DNA of 64,000 nucleotides from SHZL01 sp963784425 (GCA_963784425.1 CAWARM010000007.1:1-64000), one strand, 5' to 3'. Counted from the stretch's first letter, positions 32,476 to 43,356 are shown. The notes: a model not told the origin generated them from the letters alone. Numbers and translations: made by a program.

Positions 32476-32752
32476 ACTGCCGTATGAACTAATTTACCCC
32501 GAAAGCTATATCCGGCGGGCCAGGAAGTTTCTGCGCAAACACCCCGGGATTTTGTTGCAGTATCGAAAGACCCTGGAACTGCTGGCGCTCAATCCTTTCC
32601 ACCCCTCGCTCCGCTTGCACCGTCTTAAAGGCCGGTTGGGTGGACTGTCATCCGTCTCCATCAATCTCAGTTACCGGATCGTCATTGAACTGATCATCGA
32701 GGGTGATCAGATCCTGCTGATCAACATTGGCAAACACGACGAAGTTTACTGA
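32465..32752 (+). CDS. RelE/YafQ-like toxin
   Basis: 95 aa. RelE-fold pattern: RRARKFLRKHPGILLQYRKT, HPSLRLHRLKGRLGGLSSVS, INLSYRIVIELIIEGDQILL, ending NIGKHDEVY. It is an mRNA interferase paired with the upstream Phd-type antitoxin. Intact. Confidence 0.85.
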   Translation: MPHELPYELIYPESYIRRARKFLRKHPGILLQYRKTLELLALNPFHPSLRLHRLKGRLGGLSSVSINLSYRIVIELIIEGDQILLINIGKHDEVY

Positions 32753-32828
32753 AGAAGTATTTTGCCCTGTGGCACCTGCTCCCATTCTCGCGTAGTCTGC
32801 ACTTGGCCATGGCTCACAAGAATTTTGC

Positions 32829-34668
32829 ATGTCACTGATTGAAGAACTAAAGCGCCGCAACGTGTTCCGCGTGGGCATTGCCTACGTGGTGATTGCCTGG
32901 CTGTTGCTGCAGGTCTCCGACGTGGTGCTGAACAACATCGCAGCGCCGGGCTGGGTGTTCAAGGCCATCCTGCTCGTGCTGGCTCTCGGCTTTCCGCTGG
33001 TATTGTTTTTCGCCTGGGTCTTTGAGCTGACCCCGGAAGGCTTGAAGAAAGAGAAAGAGGTCGATCGCACGCAGTCCATCACGCACTCCACCGGGCGCAA
33101 ACTGGACTATGCCATCATTGGCCTGATGGCCCTGGCGCTGGGTTATTTTGCCTGGGACAAGTTTCTCGGCGGCGAAGGTGCTGCCGCTCCCGATGCCGCT
33201 CCTGTCACGGCGGAGACTACACCTGCTGCCGCCGCAGCGCCTGCGGCTGCTAGTGACACCGCATCCACCCCCGTCACTGCCGCGCCCGCGCATTCCATCG
33301 CCGTGCTGCCGTTCACCGACATGTCGCCCGAGGGTGATCAGGAGTATCTGTCCGACGGCATTGCCGAGGAGTTGCTGAATCTGCTGGTGCAGATTCCGGA
33401 CCTGCAGGTGGCGGCGCGCACGTCCTCCTTCAGCTTCAAGGGCAAGGAAGTGCAGATTGCCGAGGTGGCCAGCGCGCTGCATGTGGCGCATGTGCTAGAG
33501 GGCAGCGTGCGCAAGTCCGGTAATCGCGTGCGCATTACCGCGCAGCTGATCAAGGCCGATGACGGTTACCACCTGTGGTCGCAGACGTTTGATCGCACCC
33601 TGGATGATGTATTCGCCATCCAGGATGAGATTTCCGCGGCGGTGGTGGCGGCGCTGAAGATCCAGTTGCTGGGCGCAGCGCCCAAATCGGTGGAAGTGAA
33701 CCCCGAAGCGTATGCGCTGTACCTGCAAGGCCGCTATTTCGTCGAGCGCAGGACACGCAAGGATTGGGAGAATGCAGTGTCTGCCTACCGGCAAGCGCTG
33801 AAGATTGACCCGAACTATGCCGCAGCATGGGCTGGTCTGTCCCAGGTTCTGACCGCCCAGGCCGGCCAGGGTTATATTGAACTGAATGCGGGCACTGCGG
33901 AGGCGCGAGCAGCTGCGCTGAAGGCACTGGAAATCGACCCAAACCTGGCCGAGGCCCACGCGGCGCTTGGCCAGATCCAGATCAGTTATGACTGGGATTG
34001 GACGGGAGCTGAATCGTCCCTTAAACGCGCGCTGGAACTGGCGGATGGTGATTCCCGCAACCTCACGCGCATGGCCGGATTGCAATTCGCGCTGGGCAAC
34101 CTGGACGCTAGCAATCGAGCTGAACCGGCATGCGGTCGAGCTCGACCCGCTCGCGCTGAACAGCTATCGCCAGTTGGGTGCGGCTCTAATGTGGGACCAG
34201 CAACTCGATGAGGCGCTGACCATTTATGATCGCCTGCTGGCGCTCAACCCTGAATTCGAGGGCGCCAACTCGACACGTTCACGCATCCTGCTGCTGCTGG
34301 GCAAGAAAGAGGATGCCATGCTGGCAGCGGAGGCGGAGCAGGAGCCGTTCTGGCATGCTTTCGGTATCCTGTGCAACCTCTATGCGCAGGGCCGGACTGC
34401 GGAAGCCGATGCCCTGTTGCCCGAGTTCATCGAGAAATACCAGCAGGATGCAGCCTACCAGATTGCCCAGATTTACGGTTTTCGCGGCGATGAGGACCCG
34501 GTATTTGAATGGCTGGAACGCGCGTACGCGCAACGCGACGGCGGGCTGACCCAAATGCTCTACGACCCGGTGCTAACACAGTTTTCCGGCAATCCGCGCT
34601 GGACAGACTTACTCAAAAAAGTGGGTTTGTACCGAGGCGTGGTTGAAGACCAGGAAGTAGCAGTCTGA
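32829..34668 (+). CDS. TPR protein with FlgO-like domain, frameshifted
   Basis: The N-terminus EELKRRNVFRVGIAYVVIAW and the following helices anchor the protein in the membrane. An Ala/Pro-rich linker leads to a FlgO/TolB-like domain (SIAVLPFTDMSPEGDQEYLS, then DGIAEELLNLLVQIPDLQVA) and TPR repeats. Near 34110 the frame changes. The second frame continues AIELNRHAVELDPLALNSYR through to the stop at 34668. A one-base indel explains it. Proteins of this kind often carry an adenylate-cyclase domain, but none is seen here. Role unknown, probably sensing or scaffolding. Confidence 0.7.
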
Positions 34669-34801
34669 ACTCAGGTTCAAATCCCCAGGGGATCATTGGC
34701 GCAGAACTTTAGCCCGAAGTTGCTGCCCAATCCCGCAGCCAGCTCACCCCTGGATACAGATTTCCCCTAACTCCCGTACAACCTGAACAGGCGTTTTAAC
34801 C

Positions 34802-35323
34802 ATGAAATATTTGCTGATGCTACTTGTTGTTTTCCTCACGGCCTGCCAATCAGAGAACTCCACAGAAAACCCATCGGAGCAAGCTGAGAAGGCCGCACTG
34901 GCGCCGGACTCGAGCGGTTCAGTGGCTGTAAGCATTGAAGGGAAAGCCCTGAGTCTCGCCACCATTGACTGGACCAGCAGCAAAGCGAAGGTTACCGCGG
35001 ATGCGATCAGTCTGGCCCTGTCAGAAAACGGCAATCCACTGAAACTGGACCTGGAAGTGATGGAAGCGGGCATCCTGGCAAAAGGATCCGCCACCTATAC
35101 GCTGCCGCCGGCAAAAAAAGGGGAGGCGGCAGTGGACCTCAGCTTCATCGACACAACCCGGCCGGGAATTGCCATGAAACAGCGCGTGCTGTTCAGCGAA
35201 GGCAGCATTGAAATCAAGTCAGTGACCGCCAACAGCCTGCAGATGGTGTTCAAAGGAACAGGGCATGCGCTGATGGACCAGAAGAAATTTCCCATCGAGG
35301 GGTCAGTTAACATCACTTTTTGA
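34802..35323 (+). CDS. Small lipoprotein of unknown function
   Basis: 173 aa with a lipobox (LLMLLVVFLTAC-Q). The mature part is a strand-rich domain (VAVSIEGKALSLATIDWTSS…). No function recognised. It is convergent with the ABC transporter gene. Confidence 0.6.
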   Translation: MKYLLMLLVVFLTACQSENSTENPSEQAEKAALAPDSSGSVAVSIEGKALSLATIDWTSSKAKVTADAISLALSENGNPLKLDLEVMEAGILAKGSATYTLPPAKKGEAAVDLSFIDTTRPGIAMKQRVLFSEGSIEIKSVTANSLQMVFKGTGHALMDQKKFPIEGSVNITF

Positions 35324-35332
35324 GAGACACCT

Positions 35333-37189
35333 TTACCGGTAGCCCGCGGCCTGCAGTGAGAACAGCCGCGCGTAGTGGCCATCGAGTTGCGTGAGTTGTT
35401 CGTGGCTGCCGCGCTCGATGATGCGGCCGTTTTCAATCACCACGATCTGGTTGGCCATGCGCACGGTAGAGAAGCGGTGCGAGATCAAAATGGCGATGCG
35501 GTTTTGCGTGAGTTTGCGGAAGTGCTCGAAGATTTCCGCTTCGGCGCCTGCATCCATCGACGCGGTGGGTTCATCCAGCACCAGGATGTCCGCACCGGTG
35601 CGCATGAAGGCGCGTGACAGGGCAATTTTTTGCCACTGACCGCCGGAGAGTTCCTGGCCGTTCCTGAACCACTTGCCGAGCTGCGTGTTGTAACCGGCGG
35701 GCAGGCTTTCCACCATGGCTGCGGCCATGCCCATGCTGGCTGCCGCTTGCCAGCGTTGCGCGTCATCGAAATAACGTACGTCGCCGGCGCCGATGTTTTC
35801 CCCCACCAGCAATTGGTAGCGGGCGAAATCCTGGAAAATCACGCCAATGCGCTGGCGCAGGGTGTCTTCATCCCATTCGTTCAGATCCAGGCCATCGAGC
35901 AGGATACGGCCCTGGTCGGGGCGATACAGGCGGGTGAGTAACTTGATCAGGGTGGTTTTACCGGAACCGTTCTCGCCCACCAGCGCAAGGGATTCACCGG
36001 GCCGGATATGCAGGTCGATATCGCGCAAAGCGGGTTGGCTGGCGCCGGGATAGGTGAAGCTCACGCCCTCAAAGCGAATGCCATCCTCGGGTGCGGGGCC
36101 GCGCACTGCGCTGGCGTGGTTCCCAAGATCAGGGGTTTCCAGATATTCGTATAGCGTGGAGAGATACAGGTTGTCCTCGTACATGCCGCCGATGGCGGAG
36201 AGGATGGCGGACACGGCCGACTGTCCCTGGCGGAACAGCATCAGGTACATGGTCATCTGCCCCAGGGTGATGCGGCTGATGACGGTGGCGGCGGCGATCC
36301 AGGCATAGGCACCGTACAGGGCCAGCGTGCCGATCAGCCCCAATGCGAAACCCCAACTGTCCCGGCGTATCGCCAGCGCACGGTCCTCGTGGTACAGGCG
36401 TTGGTAAATATCGCGGTACCGCTGCAGCAGCAGGGGCCCGAGGCCAAAGAGCTTGACTTCCTTGACGTTGTCCTCGCGCGCCAGCACGGTTTCGAGGTAA
36501 ATCTGCATGCGCGTTTCGGGTGAGCGCCAGCGAAACAGGCGAAACGCATCACCGGAGAACTTGGTTTCGGCAAAAAAAGACGGCAGGCCGGCCAGCAGCA
36601 ACACCACGACCGCCCAGGGTGAAAACTGGATCAGCAAAGCGCCGTAGCTCAGCAGCGACACCGTGTTCTGCGCGAGCCCAAAGGTGCGATTCACCAGCGA
36701 CAGGGGGCGGCTGGATGCTTCGCGCCGCGCGCGGGTGAGCTTGTCGTAGAACTCGGAATCTTCGAACTGCGCCAATTCCAGCGTCAGTGCCTTTTCCAGG
36801 ATCATCTCGTTGACACGTTCACCCAGTTGCGCCCGCAGCAGCGCCTGGCACAGGGAAATGCCGCGCTGTGCACCGGCCAGCACGGCGATGATGAAGGCTT
36901 CAGTGGCCACCAGGGCAAATACGCGGTGCAAGGAGGCCTCACCGCTGTCCTGCATGATCCGGGTTGCCGCCACCACTGCATCAATGATCAGTGCGCCGAC
37001 CCAGGCCATCGCGGCGGGCAACATACCGGCCAGCAGCGTAAGAACCGCCAGCACCACCGTGAGGCGGCGGTTGGTGGTCCATACCAGGTCCAGGGCGCGG
37101 CGGCTGTAGCGGAACACGCCAAGGAATCCGCGGCTGGTGGCTTCGGGCGGGGGTGCGGCGTGGGGTGCGGAATGGGGGTGCTTGGCCAT
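35333..37189 (-). CDS. ABC exporter, fused membrane and ATPase domains
   Basis: 618 aa. The N-terminal membrane domain has about six helices (LTVVLAVLTLLAGMLPAAMA…). The ATPase has SLALVGENGSGKTTLIKLL (Walker A), LSGGQWQKIALSRAF (signature, with W in place of the usual R or Q) and ADILVLDEPTASMDA (Walker B). It is a half-transporter that would act as a dimer. Substrate unknown. Confidence 0.85.
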   Translation of the reverse strand: MAKHPHSAPHAAPPPEATSRGFLGVFRYSRRALDLVWTTNRRLTVVLAVLTLLAGMLPAAMAWVGALIIDAVVAATRIMQDSGEASLHRVFALVATEAFIIAVLAGAQRGISLCQALLRAQLGERVNEMILEKALTLELAQFEDSEFYDKLTRARREASSRPLSLVNRTFGLAQNTVSLLSYGALLIQFSPWAVVVLLLAGLPSFFAETKFSGDAFRLFRWRSPETRMQIYLETVLAREDNVKEVKLFGLGPLLLQRYRDIYQRLYHEDRALAIRRDSWGFALGLIGTLALYGAYAWIAAATVISRITLGQMTMYLMLFRQGQSAVSAILSAIGGMYEDNLYLSTLYEYLETPDLGNHASAVRGPAPEDGIRFEGVSFTYPGASQPALRDIDLHIRPGESLALVGENGSGKTTLIKLLTRLYRPDQGRILLDGLDLNEWDEDTLRQRIGVIFQDFARYQLLVGENIGAGDVRYFDDAQRWQAAASMGMAAAMVESLPAGYNTQLGKWFRNGQELSGGQWQKIALSRAFMRTGADILVLDEPTASMDAGAEAEIFEHFRKLTQNRIAILISHRFSTVRMANQIVVIENGRIIERGSHEQLTQLDGHYARLFSLQAAGYR

Positions 37190-37267
37190 AGGTGATCTTA
37201 CATGGTGGCGCGGGTACTAATCAGCAAGCTACCATTATCGTTCCAGCCACACCAGAGAACTCCAACC

Positions 37268-38800
37268 ATGCCCTTACTACTGCCGTCAGTACCAATTATC
37301 CGGCGGAGCCTTATCTTTGTGCTCAGCTGCCTGCTGTTGGCAGCAACTGCGTTTCAGGCAAATGCCGATGTCGCCGGGTTGGCGGCGTTTACCGAGCGCG
37401 GCATGGGCCTGTGGCATGTACCCGGCATGGCCGTGGCCGTGGTCTCGCGCGATGAAATCCAGTTCAGCCAGGGCTTCGGCCAGACGGCCACGGTGGATGG
37501 GCAAGCGGTGGATGAGCACACCCTGTTCGCCATCGCCTCGACCACCAAGGCCATGGTTGTGTCTGGCGTGCTGATGTTGGTGGACGAAGGCAAGGTCTCG
37601 CTGGATGATCCCATCATCAAGCACATTCCCGAGTTGCACTTTGCGCCAGGCATGGCCGGGGAAACCATACGGGTACGCGACCTGTTGTCGCACCGCACCG
37701 GATTGCCCTCGACGGATTTCTGGACATTTTTCCAGAACATGCCGCTGGACGAGCAGATCACGCGCCTGCGGGACGTTAACCAGGAAGCACCGGTTCGTTC
37801 ACGGCTGATCTACCAGAACACCATGTTTGAACTTGCCGGCCTGCTCATCGAACGGCTCAGCGGCGAACGCTGGGACGTGTTTCTCAAGCATCGTCTGTGG
37901 CAGCCGGTCGGAATGAACGAAACCTACGGTGCCCGTGGCCAGATTGCTGCGGGGCAGGTGCATGTCATGCCGCATTACTACACCGACAGCAAGCTGGTGC
38001 CGGCCGAGTGGGATTTGCCGGCGGATAATGCCGATGCCGCAGGTTCGGTATGGTCCTCACTGCATGACATGAGCCTGTGGGCCCAGTTCCTTCTGCGGGG
38101 AGGTGTTACCGCGGGCGGCGAGCGGCTGATCACAGAAGGCAGTTTTGCGGAAATGTTCGAGCCGCAACAACTGGCCGGCACTACCGACTTCTACCCCACC
38201 ACGGCGCTCACCCATCCGCACTGGCGCAGTTACGGTCTTGGCTGGTTCCAGCAGGATTTCCAGGGCCGCAAGATCGATTTCCATACTGGCAGCCTGGGTG
38301 GATTGATTGCCCTGATCGGGCTGGATCGCGAGAATGACCGGGCAGTCATTATCCTGGGTAACCGCGATCATGCCGAGATGCGTCACGCAGTTTTGTGGGA
38401 GGTCATGGATAACAACGCTGCGGATGAGCGCCGCGACTGGAACCAGGAAATCTTTGATTTATACGCCAAGACGGCCAGCGAAGCTGAAGCCAAGTGGCAG
38501 GAAGGCGCGCAGAAGCGCCTGAAGAAAACCAAGACCGCATTGCCCGTGGAAGCGTACGCGGGCACTTATCGCAGCAAGCAGAACGGCGACCTCGTGGTAG
38601 AGCAAAACGGCCGCAAACTGGCGCTGAAAACCAAACTGGGCCCCGTCACGCTGCAGCACTGGCAACTGGAAACGTTCCTGCTGGAGTCTGTGTCATGGAA
38701 CTTGCGTGAGTTGGCCACCTTCCATATCGGCAGCGACGCTGCGGTCAGTTCACTGGAGGTGTTTGGCGACACCTTTGTGCGGGTGAAAGCGGCCGAGTGA
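37268..38800 (+). CDS. Beta-lactamase-fold serine hydrolase
   Basis: 510 aa from the ATG at 37268 with a signal peptide (SLIFVLSCLLLAATAFQANA). Class C/penicillin-binding-like catalytic residues: ASTTKAMV (SxxK) and LIYQNTMF (YxN). A second domain of DUF3471 type forms the C-terminus (LPVEAYAGTYRSKQNGDLVV). It is likely a periplasmic esterase or D-amino-peptidase. True beta-lactam resistance is not implied. Confidence 0.8.
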   Translation: MPLLLPSVPIIRRSLIFVLSCLLLAATAFQANADVAGLAAFTERGMGLWHVPGMAVAVVSRDEIQFSQGFGQTATVDGQAVDEHTLFAIASTTKAMVVSGVLMLVDEGKVSLDDPIIKHIPELHFAPGMAGETIRVRDLLSHRTGLPSTDFWTFFQNMPLDEQITRLRDVNQEAPVRSRLIYQNTMFELAGLLIERLSGERWDVFLKHRLWQPVGMNETYGARGQIAAGQVHVMPHYYTDSKLVPAEWDLPADNADAAGSVWSSLHDMSLWAQFLLRGGVTAGGERLITEGSFAEMFEPQQLAGTTDFYPTTALTHPHWRSYGLGWFQQDFQGRKIDFHTGSLGGLIALIGLDRENDRAVIILGNRDHAEMRHAVLWEVMDNNAADERRDWNQEIFDLYAKTASEAEAKWQEGAQKRLKKTKTALPVEAYAGTYRSKQNGDLVVEQNGRKLALKTKLGPVTLQHWQLETFLLESVSWNLRELATFHIGSDAAVSSLEVFGDTFVRVKAAE

Positions 38801-38956
38801 GCCTATTGCGCAGGGGGTATAAAGCTGCGACAAAAAATGATCAGGTAAATTTGATTTCCGGGAAAAGGGCTTGAATCCGACGTTTACTCAGCTTACGAAC
38901 GGTTTTTACGAAACTTTCAACGTTTTTTTGATGTGCTGACTGCAGTCGCCTGCCTG

Positions 38957-38998
38957 AACGGGTCCAGATCGACTCGTTTCACCGCCTTATCCAGTGTA
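38957..38998 (+). promoter_or_regulatory. Putative ECF-sigma promoter upstream of fecI
   Basis: AACGGGTCCAGATC…TTTCACCGCCTTATCCAGTGTA closely matches a 43-base element at 43391-43433 upstream of the secreted-protein gene. The CGCCTTATC core resembles -10 elements of FecI-type sigma factors. It is probably autoregulatory. Confidence 0.5.
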
Positions 38999-39036
38999 GA
39001 GGTATTTTTGGAGCGCTTTGCTCGGACGAAAACTTA

Positions 39037-39546
39037 TTGAACAAGCTTGAGCAACATAGCCTGATCGCAGATTGGTACGGACAATTTCATGATCAGTTGG
39101 TTGTTTTTTTGCGCCGGGGCGTGCGTAGTTCAGCGGACATACAAGACTTGGCGCAGGAAGTATATTTTCGTTTGTTAAGGGTCAAGAACCCTGAGCTTGT
39201 AGAGTCACCCCGTGCCTATCTGTACCGGGTTGCCGTTCACGTCCTGGCTGAGTGGCGCAGCAGCGAACGTAAAGGGATGCTGCACAGCCCAACGGGGCTT
39301 GAGGAGTTGATTGCCACAAGCGGAGAATTTGACGATCCCCAGCGGCGGAGTAACGATGATGAACTCAAAAAGGCCTTACTGGAGTTACCATCTGCTTACT
39401 CCACGGTACTGATTCTTAAATGGCATTATGGCATGGACTATAGTGAAATCGCCGAGCATCTGAATATTTCTGAACGCCAGGTAAAGCGCCACATTGTCAA
39501 AGGCTACGCCAATCTTCGTGTGCGCCTGTCGTCGGGTTCAAACTGA
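39037..39546 (+). CDS. ECF RNA polymerase sigma factor, FecI-like
   Basis: 169 aa from a TTG at 39037. Region 2: SADIQDLAQEVYFRLLRVKN…SPRAYLYRVAVHVLAEW. Region 4: ALLELPSAYSTVLILKWHYG, MDYSEIAEHLNISERQVKRH. It is the first gene of a sigma/anti-sigma/TonB-receptor set and lies 3 bases before fecR. It is activated when the receptor binds its ligand. Confidence 0.85.
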   Translation: MNKLEQHSLIADWYGQFHDQLVVFLRRGVRSSADIQDLAQEVYFRLLRVKNPELVESPRAYLYRVAVHVLAEWRSSERKGMLHSPTGLEELIATSGEFDDPQRRSNDDELKKALLELPSAYSTVLILKWHYGMDYSEIAEHLNISERQVKRHIVKGYANLRVRLSSGSN

Positions 39547-39549
39547 GTC

Positions 39550-40674
39550 ATGGCTGATATCAAAAAATACAGCTTGGGGGCCATTGCAGAGGAAGCAGCC
39601 AACTGGTTCATCCGGTTTGAAGAGAATGATGTACCCGCGGTCGAGCGTGAAGCCTTTGTCCATTGGCTGAAACGCTCACCCATCCACGTAGAAGAGTTCA
39701 TTCGAGTCAGTGCGACACAGGCTCAAATCAAAGGTATTCCTGCCACCGAACTCATCAACGTTAAGGAATTACTTGACCAGGCCAGGTCGAATGTCATTAA
39801 CCTCACGCATACCAGAGTAAACCACGCAGCAGATACGGGTGCTGACAGTTCAACTTCAACCCGATGGGCCCGCCACCCGGGCGCGAAGGCCGCAATGTTG
39901 GCTGCACTCACCCTCCTGGCGGTCTGGTTGTTTGCCGGGAACTGGAGTTCGGACGAGCCGAATCGGCTCACGTACGTCACTGCCCTGGGGGAGCAGCGCT
40001 CGATTTTGCTGGAGGACGGTTCCGTGATCAAACTCAACACCCAATCCAGTCTCGATGTCTATTTCACAGCAGCGACCCGCAGTGTGAAATTGTCTGCCGG
40101 AGAGGCCGTGTTCTATGTGGCCAAGGATGCTACCCGGCCGTTTCAGGTTGAGGCGGGGGCTGCCGTGGTTAAAGCCATTGGCACCCGGTTCAATGTGTAC
40201 CGCCAGGCCAGCCAGACTGTGATCACCGTAATGGAAGGGCGTGTGGCAGTGTCAAGTGCGAAAACACTACCTGGTCCTGCGACTTCCAGCGGGCTTTCGG
40301 CAGCCAAACAGTTTGCCGATGCATCCGTTGAACTGAACCAGGACAGCCAGGTTACTGTGCTGGAAACGGGGGTGATTGCAGCGCCTGCGATCGTCGATCC
40401 GGAAGCCATTACCGCCTGGACGGATCGTCGCCTGGTATTCAATGCTGAACCCCTGGAGACCGTGGTGCGGGAACTCAATCGCTATAACCCCAAAAAACTC
40501 GTGTTTGGCGACCAGCTGCTGTCGCAACAAACCATCAGCGGCGTCTTTGACGCCAATGATCCGGAAGCGCTGCTGGCGTTTTTGCAGACTGTGGGCAAAT
40601 TGCACGTGAAGGTCGATAGTGGCAGTGGGGACTGGATCCTTTATGCAGAGCCTGAAATCTCACAACCCCCCTAG
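39550..40674 (+). CDS. FecR-like anti-sigma factor
   Basis: 374 aa. An N-terminal DUF4880 segment (EEAANWFIRFEENDVPAVER) contacts the sigma factor. One membrane helix (AAMLAALTLLAVWLFAGNW) is followed by a periplasmic FecR domain (ALGEQRSILLEDGSVIKLNT…VEAGAAVVKAIGTRFNVYRQ) and an STN-like end. It passes the signal from the TonB receptor downstream to the sigma factor. Confidence 0.85.
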   Translation: MADIKKYSLGAIAEEAANWFIRFEENDVPAVEREAFVHWLKRSPIHVEEFIRVSATQAQIKGIPATELINVKELLDQARSNVINLTHTRVNHAADTGADSSTSTRWARHPGAKAAMLAALTLLAVWLFAGNWSSDEPNRLTYVTALGEQRSILLEDGSVIKLNTQSSLDVYFTAATRSVKLSAGEAVFYVAKDATRPFQVEAGAAVVKAIGTRFNVYRQASQTVITVMEGRVAVSSAKTLPGPATSSGLSAAKQFADASVELNQDSQVTVLETGVIAAPAIVDPEAITAWTDRRLVFNAEPLETVVRELNRYNPKKLVFGDQLLSQQTISGVFDANDPEALLAFLQTVGKLHVKVDSGSGDWILYAEPEISQPP

Positions 40675-40746
40675 ATTTAGAGACCTTTGCCCACAGTCCT
40701 GCCTTTGGAACGTGTCGAATAATGGTCATTAGAAGTTGATCAACAC

Positions 40747-43356
40747 ATGTTGATTAGAAAATTATTCGCGAAGTTCTTCCTGGCACTCTTTCTGTTTACC
40801 CTTGTTTTGCGCTGTGGGATAGCCCAGGAATCAGACCAGAATCCATCTCTCAGCGAGGAATTTGAAGTGAATATAGAGTCACTGCCATTGCTGGTGGCGG
40901 TGAAGGCTTTATCCGACCTGACCGGGTTGGAAGTTCTGTTTTACAGTGACGTGGCCAGTGGGGTTTTTTCTCAACCGGTATCTGGACGTTACACGGGCAG
41001 AAAGGCTCTGGAAGTCATGCTGGCAGGCACTCATCTGCAGTCCGTTGACCTGGGTAAGGATGGTGCTGTTGGCATTCGCCCTGTGCCTGTGGACCAGGAG
41101 CCGGGAAAATCCCTGCCGGCGTCCCGGGAGACTCTGAGCGCTCAGACAGAGACATCGGCGACGGCCAACCAAATTGACCCAGTGGATGGTACAGCCAACA
41201 GCAACAAGCTGGTGATTGAGGAAATCATTGTCACAGCGGGTAAACGTGGCACGCAAAATCCCCAGGATATTGCTGCGAGTATCAGCGCGGTAGACACTTC
41301 TACCCTGGAAAAGGTGGGGGCAGACAGATTTGAAGACTATTTGAAATTGTTTGCCAGCCTGCATGCAGTTAATTCAGGGCCGGGCCAGAGCCAAATCATC
41401 GTGCGTGGTGTCAACTCGGGCAGAGTCAATCACAATCAGCCACAGGCGCGATCACTGGTTGGGCTGTATATCGATGAGACGCCGGTCTCCGATACCGGGT
41501 TTAATCCAGATGTTGATCTCTTTGACATGGATCGGATTGAGGTGCTTCGAGGGCCGCAGGGAACACTGTATGGCGCAAGTTCCATGTCCGGTACTATTCG
41601 CCTGATCACCGTTCAGCCCAAACTCAATGAACTGGAAGGACGCCTGGAGGTCGGGGCTTCCCACACACGTGATGGTGGCGAAAACCATACTGCAAAGGGA
41701 ATGATCAATCTGCCCATTATTGAAGATGTATTAGCAATCCGGGGGTCGCTCACTTACAGGGATGACAGCGGCTACATCGACAATGTAGAAACCGGTGAAA
41801 CTGATTATAACGACGCAGTAACAACGGGTGGCAATGTTTCTGTGCTTTGGATCTTCAAAGAGGGTTTTACGGCAAAATTATCGGCGTTGTATCAGGATCT
41901 TGAAAGTAACGGCAGACCGGATGAATATGTGCCGAACGCTGCTGATCCCAGGCTGGTCGGTGTTAACGGGAAGCTTGAGACCCGAAAATTCTTTGATGAT
42001 ACATTCAACAACAGGTTTTCCAGTGTCAATCTGACCCTCACCATGGACATTCCCTGGGGTGTGCTGACATCTTCCAGTTCTTACACGGAATCGAACCGGC
42101 GCAACTTGATTGATGATTCCTTTCGAGTGCGAGCGTTCTTTGGCCCGGACCTGACTTCGTCGTTCGATAGTCATGTTGATTCCGCAGATTTTTCCCAGGA
42201 GGTCCGGTTATCGACAGATGCTGGCAAACCACTGGGCGCCGTAATAGGTTTGTTTTATCAGGACCAGGAAAGAACTTTTGACGTCGATCAATTTCTCCTG
42301 GAACCCGTTCCCGCTTTCCTCACACGTCTAACCTCACGATTTGGTCCACCTAATTCAATATCCATTGCAGATTCAACAAATGAACTGCAGCAGATTGCCT
42401 TATTCGGTGAGTTAACCTGGAAAGTCACGGACAAATTGGCTTTAACTGGGGGGCTGCGCTGGTTCGATTATGAAGTACATCTTTTTTCTGCTTCAACGGG
42501 CCTGGTCAATGGGGGGCCTGGCCGCTTTGATGGCTCGTTTCAAGAAAACGGCGTTACCCCAACGTATGTTGCGAGTTACCGTTCGACAGATGAAATCCTG
42601 TTTTACGGCAGCGCATCCGAGGGGTTTCGGGTAGGGGGTGTAACGGACGGCGTTTTCCCCTCGACCTGTGATGCTGATCTTGCTGCACTGGGATGGTCGG
42701 GACCCCCGGGGGGCTGGAAGTCAGACCAATTGTGGAGCTTTGAAGCCGGTATGAAGAGTGCCTGGCTGGATGGCCGGGCAGTTTTCAACACTGCCATCTA
42801 TCATATTGATTGGTCCGATATTCAAAGCGTTCGTCGATTGTCGTGTGGCTTCCAATTTACCGACAATGCAGCAGACATGGAAGTGGATGGCGTTGATGTT
42901 GAGGCGGCATTTGCGCTTTCGGAGACGTCGATCGTACAGTTTGGACTGAATTACAATGATGCCAGATTGTCCAGGACTTCAGATAACTTTGATGCCAGCA
43001 AAGGCGCTCGCGCTCCCTTTGTGCCAAAGTTGATCATGGTCGGCTCCTTCGATTATTCGCGGCCCCTGGCAGGTGGGAATATAGCATTTGCCCGCGCTGA
43101 TATTCGTTACACGAGCAGTAGTTTCAGCGAGTTTTCTGCCAGCAACCCTTTGTTGCCTCTCATCGAATTGCCAGCTTATACGACTATTGACCTGGTGGCC
43201 GGGCTGCAATTTGGCAAATGGACTGTTTCGGCATTTGCAAAAAATATAACCGATGACCGTGTCGTGACCAATGTTGATCCAGAGCGCAATCAACCTCCAC
43301 AGTTTTCCATTGCCCGACCTCGTACGCTGGGTGCCCGCGTCAGTTGGGAGTTTTAA
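40747..43356 (+). CDS. TonB-dependent receptor with signalling domain
   Basis: 869 aa with a signal peptide (FLALFLFTLVLRCGIAQ). The STN signalling domain covers about residues 35-95 (VNIESLPLLVAVKALSDLTG). The plug begins near residue 170 (QDIAASISAVDTSTLEKVGA) and contains VLRGPQGTLYGASSMSGTIR. The beta-barrel runs to the end, which has the terminal aromatic VSWEF. The STN domain makes it a transducer for the FecR/FecI pair upstream. Its ligand (iron chelate, vitamin, sugar or peptide) cannot be deduced. Confidence 0.9.
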   Translation: MLIRKLFAKFFLALFLFTLVLRCGIAQESDQNPSLSEEFEVNIESLPLLVAVKALSDLTGLEVLFYSDVASGVFSQPVSGRYTGRKALEVMLAGTHLQSVDLGKDGAVGIRPVPVDQEPGKSLPASRETLSAQTETSATANQIDPVDGTANSNKLVIEEIIVTAGKRGTQNPQDIAASISAVDTSTLEKVGADRFEDYLKLFASLHAVNSGPGQSQIIVRGVNSGRVNHNQPQARSLVGLYIDETPVSDTGFNPDVDLFDMDRIEVLRGPQGTLYGASSMSGTIRLITVQPKLNELEGRLEVGASHTRDGGENHTAKGMINLPIIEDVLAIRGSLTYRDDSGYIDNVETGETDYNDAVTTGGNVSVLWIFKEGFTAKLSALYQDLESNGRPDEYVPNAADPRLVGVNGKLETRKFFDDTFNNRFSSVNLTLTMDIPWGVLTSSSSYTESNRRNLIDDSFRVRAFFGPDLTSSFDSHVDSADFSQEVRLSTDAGKPLGAVIGLFYQDQERTFDVDQFLLEPVPAFLTRLTSRFGPPNSISIADSTNELQQIALFGELTWKVTDKLALTGGLRWFDYEVHLFSASTGLVNGGPGRFDGSFQENGVTPTYVASYRSTDEILFYGSASEGFRVGGVTDGVFPSTCDADLAALGWSGPPGGWKSDQLWSFEAGMKSAWLDGRAVFNTAIYHIDWSDIQSVRRLSCGFQFTDNAADMEVDGVDVEAAFALSETSIVQFGLNYNDARLSRTSDNFDASKGARAPFVPKLIMVGSFDYSRPLAGGNIAFARADIRYTSSSFSEFSASNPLLPLIELPAYTTIDLVAGLQFGKWTVSAFAKNITDDRVVTNVDPERNQPPQFSIARPRTLGARVSWEF

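Noticed and set aside
37268..38800. Antibiotic-resistance beta-lactamase
   Set aside because: The SxxK and YxN residues are present, but the length, DUF3471 tail and overall pattern fit the broad serine-hydrolase/esterase group rather than a true AmpC.
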